From contig JAZUFN010000066.1 of NCBI GenBank assembly GCA_045640725.1, forward strand, positions 1 to 6,095: a stretch of 6,095 bases of DNA. Reading direction: 5' to 3'. Position numbers and translations under genes: made by a program. Positions 1 to 6,095 of this stretch are shown piece after piece. Under the pieces are notes generated by a model. The model was not told the DNA's origin. It worked only from the letters and a program-made list of their open reading frames with translations, and made no database searches. Origin of the DNA: RGIG3528 sp045640725 (GTDB lineage Bacteria; Bacillota; Clostridia; Lachnospirales; Lachnospiraceae). Position 1 is the stretch's first letter, and each line of letters begins with the position of its first letter.

Positions 1-269
1 CCGCCGGTAGCCAGACCGCCACCTACTGCGCTTACAATATTTTTTATCTGCAGCAAATAAGCCACCGTAGACGCCTCCATAGAGCCCAAATTGGAAGCCA
101 TCAGGGTATCGAGAATATTAAATATGGCATTCAAAAATGCATAGGCCGCCAGAGGTACACACACCTGAATAAGCACCTGCCACATATTGCCATTTAGAGC
201 GAACTCTCTAAATGCTGCATCTTTTTTTGATATAAATACTTTTTGCTTTTTATTTTCTTCAACGGACAT
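1..269 (-). CDS. MATE-family efflux transporter, N-terminal part (runs off the window)
   Basis: The first 89 residues are visible; the rest lies beyond the left edge. MATE proteins are 12-helix inner-membrane antiporters that export drugs or metabolites in exchange for Na+ or H+. After a charged cytoplasmic N-terminus of about 30 residues, the chain enters a first membrane helix (about 32-55). This helix carries the family pattern of a Pro-Leu followed by an Asn and then the ILDTLMAS stretch, which matches the NIVDT-type motif of MATE helix 1. A second hydrophobic stretch ending in GGGLATGG begins near residue 68. The start is the ATG at 269, with a GGAGAG ribosome binding site at 283-278 and an 8-base spacer. 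It lies 73 bases after the SulP gene with no convincing terminator between, so the two may be co-transcribed. The substrate cannot be told. The family assignment is likely but rests on a short segment. Confidence 0.8.
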   Translation of the reverse strand, partial: MSVEENKKQKVFISKKDAAFREFALNGNMWQVLIQVCVPLAAYAFLNAIFNILDTLMASNLGSMEASTVAYLLQIKNIVSAVGGGLATG

Positions 270-342
270 AAGAAGTACTCTCCGGTTAGTCTACGTTTTT
301 TGCCAATAATACGTCACATTGCCATGTGTATTTCGTCTGATG

Positions 343-2001
343 TTATTTTGTGTTTACTTCCTTTGCTCTCTCAAGGGCCGCATCAATATTTGCGCAGAAA
401 TTGTCTGCACCTACTTCCTCATAGAAGCCGGTTTTCTTCATAATACCCATAGGCTGATCCTGAACATGGGAGAAAATAAGGGTGATATTATTTTTCTTAC
501 ACTTCTGGAGAGTCTGTTCCATGAAGTAGATAGCTGTGGCGTCCATAGCAGGTACCGATCTCATACGAAGAATAACACTCTTAACTGCACCATCGGCATT
601 TTTGGTAGGTATACTGCCCAGCTTATCTGTAGCTGCAAAGAACATAGGTCCGTTTATTTCGAAAACGAAAGTTTCCTTTGGTACTGCCTTGTGGAGAATA
701 GCATCCGGGTCTTCCTCAGATCCATAGTACTCCCACTCCTTTACGCTCATGGTCTGACTCATCTTGTAAAGGAACATGATAGATGATACTACAATGCCTG
801 CTTCAACTGCAGTAAGCAGATCCTTAAAGATACCTACAAAAAGAGTTACCAGAAGAACTATTGCATCAGAGTGAGGAGCTTTTTTGATGATATAAAAAAT
901 CTCCTTAAAATTACACATGTTAATGGCTACTACTATAAGTACTGCCGCCAGAGTAGCCATAGGAATATAACCTGCCAAAGGCATAAGTAAAAGGAGGATA
1001 AGAAGCACTATTACAGAATGAACTATACCTGCAATGGGTGTCTTTCCACCGTTTTTAACATTGTTGGAAGCACGGGCTACCGCACCTGCTACCGGAACTG
1101 CTCCAAAGAATCCGCAGAAGATATTGGCAATACCCTGAGCCATAAGCTCCTGATTGCTGTCGTGTCTATGACCTGTCAGACCATCAGTAACCACACAGGC
1201 CAGCAAGGTAACAATCGCTATAAGAATAGCCAAAGTAAAAGCAGAAGGTAACAGTTCAATAAGAGTCTCAAAAGTCACGTCCTGAGGCACCACAAACTTT
1301 GGGAAATGAGCAGGAAGCTTGCCATATACAGTATTAATGGTAGGGGTAGGGATTTTGAAAATCGTTACTATAAGGGTGGTCACAATAATAGCGACCAGAG
1401 AATTCGGTACACGTGGCACAAATTTTGCCATAAGTATCAAAATAACTACTGCCAGTACGCCTATTGCCACTGTGGGAATATCAATAGTGTCAATGACCTT
1501 GGCATAGGATACTACTCTGTCCACGTTAGATACAGGAATTTTATCCATTTTAAGTCCTAAAAAGCCCTTAATCTGGCCTGTAAAAATACCCACACCGATA
1601 GCAGCTGTAAAGCCCAGTGTAATGGTACGTGGAATATACTTAAGCAAAACACCGAATTTGGCAAGACCCATGATAATCAGGATAATACCTGCCTCAATAG
1701 ATGCAATAGCCAGGCCGTTCAATCCGTACTTGCTTACTATAGTGAAAACCGTCATAACGGTAGCAGCTGTTACACCACCGATATTTACACGGCTGCCACC
1801 CAGAAGGGATACGAAAAAACCTCCTATAATGGCAGAGTAAAGTCCGTTCTGAGGCTCCAGGCCTGAAGCAATAGCCAAGGCTACTGAAAGCGGGAAAGCT
1901 ATTACTGCTACTATGATACCTGCCAGTATGTCTTTGGGCAGCTGCTTAGGCTTATAATTTTTCATAGCCTTTATAAGCTTTGGATAGAAAATCTTCTGCA
2001 T
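343..2001 (-). CDS. SulP-family anion transporter with STAS domain
   Basis: This 552-residue protein has the usual length and order of a bacterial SulP/SLC26 permease: a membrane domain (about 20-415) and a cytoplasmic STAS domain (about 440-548). SulP proteins carry sulfate, bicarbonate or dicarboxylates; the substrate here is unknown. Family marks are GLYSAIIGGFFVSLLGGSRV (53-72), HDSNQELMAQGIANI (280-294), the helix-10 segment VAGAVARASNNVKNGGKTPIAG (304-325, with the NGG and TP motif), and TAVEAG (397-402). The STAS part keeps ILRMRSVPAMDAT (477-489), although the usual DATG reads DATA. Two conserved membrane positions differ from common bacterial members: the helix-3 GGPTGAF-type motif reads GGVTAAT (75-81), and the Glu of the helix-8 ESLLSA-type motif is replaced by Val264. 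The ATG at 2001 has AAGGAG at 2016-2011 with a 9-base spacer. It probably begins a transcript of its own, from the promoter at 2093-2085, that may continue into the MATE gene. Confidence 0.93.
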   Translation of the reverse strand: MQKIFYPKLIKAMKNYKPKQLPKDILAGIIVAVIAFPLSVALAIASGLEPQNGLYSAIIGGFFVSLLGGSRVNIGGVTAATVMTVFTIVSKYGLNGLAIASIEAGIILIIMGLAKFGVLLKYIPRTITLGFTAAIGVGIFTGQIKGFLGLKMDKIPVSNVDRVVSYAKVIDTIDIPTVAIGVLAVVILILMAKFVPRVPNSLVAIIVTTLIVTIFKIPTPTINTVYGKLPAHFPKFVVPQDVTFETLIELLPSAFTLAILIAIVTLLACVVTDGLTGHRHDSNQELMAQGIANIFCGFFGAVPVAGAVARASNNVKNGGKTPIAGIVHSVIVLLILLLLMPLAGYIPMATLAAVLIVVAINMCNFKEIFYIIKKAPHSDAIVLLVTLFVGIFKDLLTAVEAGIVVSSIMFLYKMSQTMSVKEWEYYGSEEDPDAILHKAVPKETFVFEINGPMFFAATDKLGSIPTKNADGAVKSVILRMRSVPAMDATAIYFMEQTLQKCKKNNITLIFSHVQDQPMGIMKKTGFYEEVGADNFCANIDAALERAKEVNTK

Positions 2002-2052
2002 TTTCTTTTGCTCCTTAATTTATCACTTATTTACTTTGTTTTTTACACAAGG

Positions 2053-2079
2053 AAAAAAGCCTATCTAAATAGATAGGCT
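2053..2079 (-). terminator. Rho-independent terminator-like hairpin
   Basis: Read on the minus strand, a perfect 9-bp stem (AGCCTATCT pairing with AGATAGGCT, loop ATTT) is followed at once by a run of T (2057-2053; six counting the last stem base). There is no T-run on the other side, so it acts in the minus direction only. It lies 123 bases after the aminopeptidase stop and 51 bases before the SulP start, and is the only good terminator candidate for the feo operon in the window. The stem has only four G-C pairs, so its strength is moderate. The promoter just upstream would place this hairpin at the very 5' end of the SulP transcript, so it could also serve there as an mRNA-protecting or attenuating element. 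Confidence 0.8.
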
Positions 2080-2084
2080 CTCGC

Positions 2085-2093
2085 ATTATATCA
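2085..2093 (-). promoter_or_regulatory. Extended -10 promoter, probably for the SulP gene
   Basis: The minus strand reads TGATATAAT: a perfect TATAAT (2090-2085) with the TG of an extended -10 one base upstream. No good -35 hexamer is seen at 16-18 bases spacing (the best windows read TTATTT or TATTTT), which is acceptable for extended -10 promoters. The start of transcription would fall near 2079-2078, at the first bases of the hairpin. The next gene in this direction is the SulP transporter, about 77 bases further on. Confidence 0.55.
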
Positions 2094-2167
2094 CTAACAT
2101 ATCCGTAAAATAATTAAAACTTTGATACCTTTTTCCAAAAACTTTTGTGCAAAATGAATAAATGCAT

Positions 2168-2183
2168 GGTAAGAATTCTTCCC
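2168..2183. repeat. 16-bp near-perfect palindrome in the intergenic region
   Basis: The plus strand reads GGTAAGAATTCTTCCC. It is a dyad centred on GAATTC with one mismatched pair (T2170/C2181) and no loop, so it looks more like a protein-binding site than a hairpin. An ATGCAT palindrome sits directly beside it (2162-2167). It lies 20 bases past the aminopeptidase stop and about 75 bases upstream of the -10 box of the SulP promoter. The protein that might bind it is not known, and chance is possible in AT-rich DNA. Confidence 0.3.
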
Positions 2184-2202
2184 AGACGTGAACTACCTTT
2201 TA

Positions 2203-3453
2203 TCAGGCCCTGTTCTCTGCCATGAATTTTTCTATATCATCAGCTTCACGAATGATAGCTTCTGACAGGCAGATAGCGTCATTTTCACGGATAAGCAGGT
2301 CATCCTCTATTCTGATACCAATTTCCCACTCATCAATGTAAAGCCCCGGCTCATCGGAAATAATGGCACCCGGCTGCAGAGCTGCGTCACGACCTGTATT
2401 TACATCGTGGACATCAATGCCTAAATGATGTGAAACGCCATGCATATAATATTTTCCTACCTCTGAAGCATCTTTAATAAGCCCCAGCTCCATAAGACCC
2501 TCTGCCAGAGATTTTTTGCAGATTTCATTAAGCTCCACAGTGGTCATACCGCTCTTCGCCTGCTTAAGCACCTCACGATTAGCTTTAAGTACGATATCGT
2601 ATACCTTACGCTGTCTCTCGGTGAATTTGCCGTTGGCAGGATAAGTACGGGTAATATCCGCATTGTAGCCCTGGTATCGTGCTCCCAGGTCCAAAAGAAT
2701 CAGCGTGCCGTCCTTGATTTCTTCAAGATTTGTATCATAATGCAACATGGTTCCATTAATGCCGCTGCCTGCAATAGTAGGAAATGCAGTGTGCTCGGAG
2801 CCGTTTCTGGCAATCATATATTCAAAATCAGCCTGAGCCTGATACTCTTTCATACCCGGCTTAAGATTTTTAAGCACGTTCTGAAGGCCCAGATCCGTGA
2901 TGGCAATGGCCTTTTTAATCTGCCGGATTTCATCCTCATCTTTTACCATACGAAGCTCAGCAAACATAGGGAAGAGATTGCGTATCTGCACTCCGGGATA
3001 AAGGCCCGCAAACTCTCCGGCCTTCACATTATTGTAGTCCGGCAGGTCCTCGGTGGAATGACGGTAGCAGTCAAAATAAGCATTTTCAACTACGCGCCCT
3101 GACATAATACCGCTGATGGTGCTTTCCAGGCTATCCACGTACATAACATTCTGAATGCCTGAAATCTCCTGAGCCTCTTCCTTGGTCACTTTTTTGCCAT
3201 ACCATCTCTGCATATATTCGTTGAAAGGCTCAATAAAAAGCATGGTGGATGGTGTAGCTGTAGTCTTATTAATGACCAGAGCCATATTTTCGCGACGAAG
3301 TCCGGTCAGATAAAAGAAATTTCTGTTACACTGTGCAGTGAAAAGGTCATATTCATCAGCGCTCACATGATGCTCTGCGCCTGAATAAAGTATAGCAATA
3401 CTATTGTTTGCCATTCTGTCTATAATTGCCTGTCTTCTTTTCTCAAAATTCAT
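2203..3453 (-). CDS. pepP: Xaa-Pro aminopeptidase (M24B family, PepP type)
   Basis: This cytoplasmic metallopeptidase removes an N-terminal residue that precedes proline. The 416-residue chain has an N-terminal aminopeptidase-P domain (about 1-135, with FFYLTGL at 46-52) and a C-terminal pita-bread catalytic domain (about 170-405). All five metal ligands expected from E. coli PepP are in place: Asp255 (in LLDLGA), Asp266 (in ADITRTYP), His342 (in HGVSHHLG), Glu368 (in DEPGLYI) and Glu383 (in GIRIEDD). The two further active-site histidines are His338 and His349 (DVHD). With the complete set, the enzyme should be active, probably with two Mn2+ ions. The ATG at 3453 has AGGAG at 3465-3461, directly after the stop codon of the Cys-rich gene 12 bases upstream, which suggests translational coupling and membership in the feo operon. 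No functional tie to iron transport is evident; peptide recycling is the likely role. It is slightly shorter than E. coli PepP, which is normal for this group. Confidence 0.94.
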   Translation of the reverse strand: MNFEKRRQAIIDRMANNSIAILYSGAEHHVSADEYDLFTAQCNRNFFYLTGLRRENMALVINKTTATPSTMLFIEPFNEYMQRWYGKKVTKEEAQEISGIQNVMYVDSLESTISGIMSGRVVENAYFDCYRHSTEDLPDYNNVKAGEFAGLYPGVQIRNLFPMFAELRMVKDEDEIRQIKKAIAITDLGLQNVLKNLKPGMKEYQAQADFEYMIARNGSEHTAFPTIAGSGINGTMLHYDTNLEEIKDGTLILLDLGARYQGYNADITRTYPANGKFTERQRKVYDIVLKANREVLKQAKSGMTTVELNEICKKSLAEGLMELGLIKDASEVGKYYMHGVSHHLGIDVHDVNTGRDAALQPGAIISDEPGLYIDEWEIGIRIEDDLLIRENDAICLSEAIIREADDIEKFMAENRA

Positions 3454-3465
3454 CTCTATACTCCT

Positions 3466-3633
3466 TTACATGTGGCGCTTGCAATTGGCACAGTCGCCAT
3501 CACAGCCGCTTTTTTTATGATTTTTGCCTTCATCACAGCAAGATCCGTGACCTTTGCCGGAAAAAGCAAAATAGCCTGCAATTCCCAAACAAATAACCAG
3601 AATTATTATAATTACAAAATCCGCAATACCCAA
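3466..3633 (-). CDS. FeoB-associated Cys-rich membrane protein (small, TTG start)
   Basis: This 55-residue protein has one membrane helix (about 4-24, rich in Ile and Val) and a short tail full of Cys and Gly: Cys32, Cys33, Cys44, Cys48 and Cys51, ending GCDGDCANCKRHM. A further Cys15 lies inside the helix. The shape, the N-terminal GIAD and the position right after feoB match the FeoB-associated Cys-rich membrane protein family (Pfam FeoB_associated). Its exact job is not established; the cysteines could bind Fe(II) or sense metal or redox state at the transporter. The start is a TTG at 3633, supported by GAGG at 3645-3642 with an 8-base spacer; there is no ATG in frame between the feoB stop and this point. 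It lies 15 bases after feoB and 12 before pepP. The only odd point is that it is in the same frame as feoB, parted from it by one TAA. Confidence 0.88.
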   Translation of the reverse strand: MGIADFVIIIILVICLGIAGYFAFSGKGHGSCCDEGKNHKKSGCDGDCANCKRHM

Positions 3634-3648
3634 GATATTTTCCTCGTT

Positions 3649-5988
3649 TTATACGAAAAGCAAGCCTATGGTGTGGACGATAAATGCTACCACCCACGCT
3701 ATCATACACTGCCAGATTATCAGCTTAATAGCGGCCTTTCTTCCCAATTCACGCTTTACGGAAGCTATGGCTGCCACACACGGTGTGTAGAGAAGACTGA
3801 ATACCAGCATGGTAGCTGCAGAAAGAGGCGCCAATATGGCAGTCATCTGTCCTGCAAAAAGTATTTCCATGGTGGACACCACTGATTCCTTGGCAATAAC
3901 ACCGGAAATAAGAGAAGTCGCTATACGCCAGTCATTTAATCCCAGCGGAGCCATAAGCGGGGCCAGACAGCCTGCGATAACTGCCAGAATGCTGTCTCCG
4001 GAATTATCTACCACATTCAGCCTGAAATCAAAGGTCTGCAATACCCAAACCAGCACTGTGGCTATAAAGATAATAGAAAAGGCTTTCTTAAGGAAATCCT
4101 TAGACTTTTCCCAAAGCAGCTGTCCTACACTTTTGGGGGCAGGCAGTCGATAATTTGGCAGTTCCATAACAAAAGGTACCGCCTCGCCCTTGAACCTGGT
4201 AGCTTTGTACAGCTTGGCCATGCCGATACCTACCAGTATTCCCAGCAGATATAGTCCGGTCATAATAAGAGCTTTATACTTTACAAAAAAGGCATCTACA
4301 AAAAAGACGTAAATAGGCAGCTTTGCTGTACATGACATAAATGGCGTCAGCAAAATAGTCATTTTCCTGTCACGCGCAGATGGCAGGGTACGGGTGGCCA
4401 TAACCGCCGGCACTGTACAGCCAAAGCCTATAAGTAATGGTACTATACTACGTCCCGAAAGACCGATTTTTCTAAGAAGCTTGTCCATAAAGAAAGCAAC
4501 TCTTGCAATATATCCGCTGTCCTCCAATATGGACAGAAAAAAGAACAGAGTAACAATAATAGGTAAAAAGCTCAATACCGAGCCCACTCCCTGGAATACA
4601 CCTTCTATCACCAGGCTATGAAGGACAGGATTGACGTTCAGTGAATCCAGCCCTCGGTCTACCAGATCGGTAAGGGCTCCGATACCGCTTTCCAGTAAGC
4701 CCTGCAAAAAAGCTCCGATGACATTAAAGGTCAGGAAAAAAACCAGACACATAATCACGATAAAGGCAGGAATAGCCGTATATTTGCCGGTAAGGAACCT
4801 ATCTATTCTTTCGCTTCTCTGCCTTTCCTTACTTTCTTTAGGCCTTATAACAGTCGCATCACATACCTTATTAATAAAGTCGTATCTCATGGCTGCTACT
4901 GCCGCGCTTCTGTCCAGTCCGCCTTCCTTTTCCATCTGAGCCACGATATGCTCCAGCATGTCGCTTTCATTGTCATCCAGTGCCAGTTGCTTTATGACCA
5001 GCTCATCTCCCTCGATGGCCTTACATGCCGCAAATCTAACCGGAATATCTGCTCTTTTGGCATGATCTTCTATTAAGTGTATCACGCCATGTATGGCCCT
5101 GTGCAGGGCTCCACCATGTTCATTTTCATCACAAAAGTCCTGGTCTACAGGCCTTTCATTATACTTGGCTATATGCACAGCGTGCTCTATCAATTCATTA
5201 ATACCCTGATTCTTGGCCGCGGAAATAGGCACTACAGGCACTCCCAGCATACCCTCCATGGCATTAACGTTCACCGCTCCTCCATTGGCAGTCAGCTCAT
5301 CCATCATGTTGATAGCCACGACCATAGGAATATGAGTCTCCAGCAGCTGCATGGTCAAATACAAATTTCTGTGAATGTTTGTAGCATCTATAATATTGAT
5401 TATGGCTGTAGGCTTGTCCTTCAGGACAAAATTTCTGGATACTATTTCCTCACTGGTGTAGGGAGACATGGAATAGATGCCGGGCAAATCGGTAATGCTT
5501 GTATTAGGATAACCTATGATGACGCCATCCTTACGGTCTACCGTCACTCCCGGAAAATTTCCCACATGCTGATTGGCTCCGGTAAGCCTGTTAAAAAGCG
5601 TGGTCTTGCCACAATTCTGATTGCCTACCAGTGCAAAGGTAAGTAGCCTGTCCTTATCTACCTTTTCCTCATGCTCTTTGGAGTGATATATTCCCTCCTG
5701 TCCAAAGCCGGGATGAGGCAAAGGAAAGGGAGCCTTTGCTTTTCTTTCAGTATCTGTAAGCTCTAAAATAGCTTCTATCTCTATATTTTGAGCATCGGCC
5801 ACTCTGAGCGTCAGCTCATAATCCCGTACTCTAAGCTCCATGGGGTCCCCCATTGGAGCCAGCTTTACCAAAGTGACTTCTACCCCCGGCAAGAGTCCCA
5901 TATCCAGGAAATGCTGTCGTAGGGCTCCATCGCCTCCTACTGTCTTTATACGGCCATGGCAGCCTGTTTTCAACTCATTAAGTGTCAT
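3649..5988 (-). CDS. feoB: FeoA-FeoB fusion, ferrous iron transporter
   Basis: This inner-membrane Fe(II) importer joins two usually separate proteins in 779 residues. Residues 1-75 are an SH3-like FeoA domain (LDMGLLPGVEVTLVKLAPMG at 28-47). A charged linker with several His and Glu (about 76-113) leads to the FeoB G domain: G1 GNQNCGKT (122-129, with Asn125 at the K+-activation position), G2 Thr149 in GVTVD, G3 DLPG (167-170), G4 NMMD (227-230) and G5 SAA (256-258). A helical regulatory domain (about 275-375) ends near RYDFINKV. The membrane part (about 400-779) keeps both gate motifs, GFGCTVPAVMATRTL (521-535) and PFMSCTAKLPIY (549-560), plus AKESVV (699-704) and YTPCVAA (734-740). The first gate motif has Thr where many FeoB proteins have Asn. 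The ATG at 5988 has AAGGAG at 6004-5999 with a 10-base spacer. The C-terminus lacks the Cys cluster of enterobacterial FeoB; the small downstream protein may provide it. It heads the feo operon. Confidence 0.97.
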   Translation of the reverse strand: MTLNELKTGCHGRIKTVGGDGALRQHFLDMGLLPGVEVTLVKLAPMGDPMELRVRDYELTLRVADAQNIEIEAILELTDTERKAKAPFPLPHPGFGQEGIYHSKEHEEKVDKDRLLTFALVGNQNCGKTTLFNRLTGANQHVGNFPGVTVDRKDGVIIGYPNTSITDLPGIYSMSPYTSEEIVSRNFVLKDKPTAIINIIDATNIHRNLYLTMQLLETHIPMVVAINMMDELTANGGAVNVNAMEGMLGVPVVPISAAKNQGINELIEHAVHIAKYNERPVDQDFCDENEHGGALHRAIHGVIHLIEDHAKRADIPVRFAACKAIEGDELVIKQLALDDNESDMLEHIVAQMEKEGGLDRSAAVAAMRYDFINKVCDATVIRPKESKERQRSERIDRFLTGKYTAIPAFIVIMCLVFFLTFNVIGAFLQGLLESGIGALTDLVDRGLDSLNVNPVLHSLVIEGVFQGVGSVLSFLPIIVTLFFFLSILEDSGYIARVAFFMDKLLRKIGLSGRSIVPLLIGFGCTVPAVMATRTLPSARDRKMTILLTPFMSCTAKLPIYVFFVDAFFVKYKALIMTGLYLLGILVGIGMAKLYKATRFKGEAVPFVMELPNYRLPAPKSVGQLLWEKSKDFLKKAFSIIFIATVLVWVLQTFDFRLNVVDNSGDSILAVIAGCLAPLMAPLGLNDWRIATSLISGVIAKESVVSTMEILFAGQMTAILAPLSAATMLVFSLLYTPCVAAIASVKRELGRKAAIKLIIWQCMIAWVVAFIVHTIGLLFV

Positions 5989-6095
5989 ATTTTCTTATCT
6001 CCTTTTATTGAACGAAGTGAAATAGATGGAGAACTCTGAAAGAGTTTGAAGGCCGCGCCTTCACGCGATAGCGTGAACTATAATGGCTTAGCGAC
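5989..6095 (-). promoter_or_regulatory. feoAB upstream leader
   Basis: These 107 bases precede the feoAB start. In the minus direction they hold a TATAGT (6082-6077), which fits a -10 box five out of six, then a cluster of three hairpins, then AAGGAG at 6004-5999. A -35 box for the TATAGT would fall just at or beyond the window edge, so the promoter cannot be confirmed. I see no Fur box (GATAATGATTATCATTATC type) and no DtxR-like dyad, so iron control is not shown by what is visible; the operator may lie beyond the edge. Confidence 0.4.
6032..6077. repeat. Cluster of three perfect hairpins in the feo leader
   Basis: Three inverted repeats sit head to tail within 46 bases: AACTCT-GAA-AGAGTT (6032-6046), TGAAGGC-CGC-GCCTTCA (6047-6063) and TTCACGC-GATA-GCGTGAA (6060-6077), as read on the plus strand. 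The second and third share TTCA (6060-6063), so they cannot both form at full length in one strand. None is followed by a T-run in the minus direction, so they are not ordinary terminators. They may be part of a dispersed intergenic repeat, or a structured leader for feoAB. Confidence 0.65.

Larger units (their letters stand above)
2002..2202 (-). other. Intergenic region between the aminopeptidase and SulP genes
   Basis: This AT-rich 201-base gap carries no gene on either strand that I can support. In the minus direction it holds a 16-bp near-palindrome (2183-2168), an extended -10 promoter (2093-2085), a terminator-like hairpin with U-run (2079-2053) and the SulP ribosome binding site (2016-2011). 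A short TTTTG-CA-CAAAA dyad also lies near 2144-2155. Confidence 0.7.

Noticed and set aside
304..328. Possible hairpin or promoter between SulP and the MATE gene (CACAT/ATGTG stem, TATTAT box on the minus strand)
   Set aside because: The stem is only 5 bp with no following T-run, and the TATTAT has no usable -35 and no extended -10; too weak to call.
319..786. Plus-strand open frame of 155 codons opposite the SulP gene
   Set aside because: It lies mostly antisense to the conserved STAS domain, has no ribosome binding site of note and its translation resembles no family; a shadow frame.
3472..3885. Plus-strand open frame of 137 codons across the small Cys-rich gene and the feoB end
   Set aside because: It overlaps two supported minus-strand genes, and its sequence is low in family-like features; no support for a real gene.
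5077..5646. Plus-strand open frame of 189 codons opposite the FeoB G domain
   Set aside because: The minus strand codes for the strongly conserved G1-G5 motifs here; the plus translation is His- and Tyr-rich and looks like an antisense shadow.
3649..5988. Thr in the first FeoB gate motif (GFGCTVPA) as a defect
   Set aside because: I believe this variant is common among Bacillota FeoB proteins, and all other motifs are intact, so it is not evidence of loss of function.
6079..6084. TATAAT on the plus strand near the right edge, reading out of the window
   Set aside because: No -35 at suitable spacing and no TG extension; the gene it would serve is outside the window, so it cannot be judged.
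5989..6095. Fur or other iron-responsive operator in the feo leader
   Set aside because: No 19-bp dyad of the Fur type or DtxR-like site is seen; the inverted repeats present are GC-rich hairpins of a different kind.

Overview
The window looks like chromosomal DNA from an anaerobic, low-to-mid GC Bacillota (Firmicutes), of a Clostridia or Negativicutes type. This is judged from the FeoA-FeoB fused ferrous-iron transporter, its small Cys-rich partner protein, strong AGGAG-type ribosome binding sites and the protein sequence style. The genus cannot be fixed by eye. All five genes I can support lie on the minus strand, so the window reads from right to left. I see no plus-strand gene, tRNA, rRNA, CRISPR array or insertion sequence.

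Layout in transcription order: (1) 6095-5989 is the leader of the iron operon. It holds three closely packed perfect hairpins and a strong ribosome binding site. (2) 5988-3649 is a 779-residue FeoA-FeoB fusion for Fe(II) uptake. (3) 3633-3466 is a 55-residue FeoB-associated Cys-rich membrane protein that starts with TTG; gene callers could easily miss it. (4) 3453-2203 is an M24B Xaa-Pro aminopeptidase whose ribosome binding site directly follows the stop codon of the small gene. These three genes are 12-15 bases apart and are probably one transcript. (5) 2202-2002 is the intergenic region, with an extended -10 promoter directly followed by a perfect 9-bp hairpin and a U-run. (6) 2001-343 is a SulP-family anion transporter with a C-terminal STAS domain. 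(7) 269-1 is the N-terminal part of a MATE-family multidrug/drug:cation antiporter, cut by the window edge.

How they fit together: the right half is an iron-uptake operon. FeoA and FeoB domains are on one chain, and the Cys-rich membrane peptide is supplied separately. The dipeptide-end-trimming aminopeptidase probably rides along as a housekeeping gene. The left half is a second, membrane-transport unit (SulP, then MATE), separated from the first by the hairpin terminator.

The genes are mostly ordinary families. The points that deserve a second look are the hairpin cluster in the feo leader (perhaps a dispersed repeat), the promoter and terminator-like hairpin stacked at the start of the SulP transcript, the unusual residues at conserved positions of the SulP transport core, and the fact that the Cys-rich gene is in frame with feoB and separated from it by one stop codon. 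I found no clear evidence of a wholly new system.
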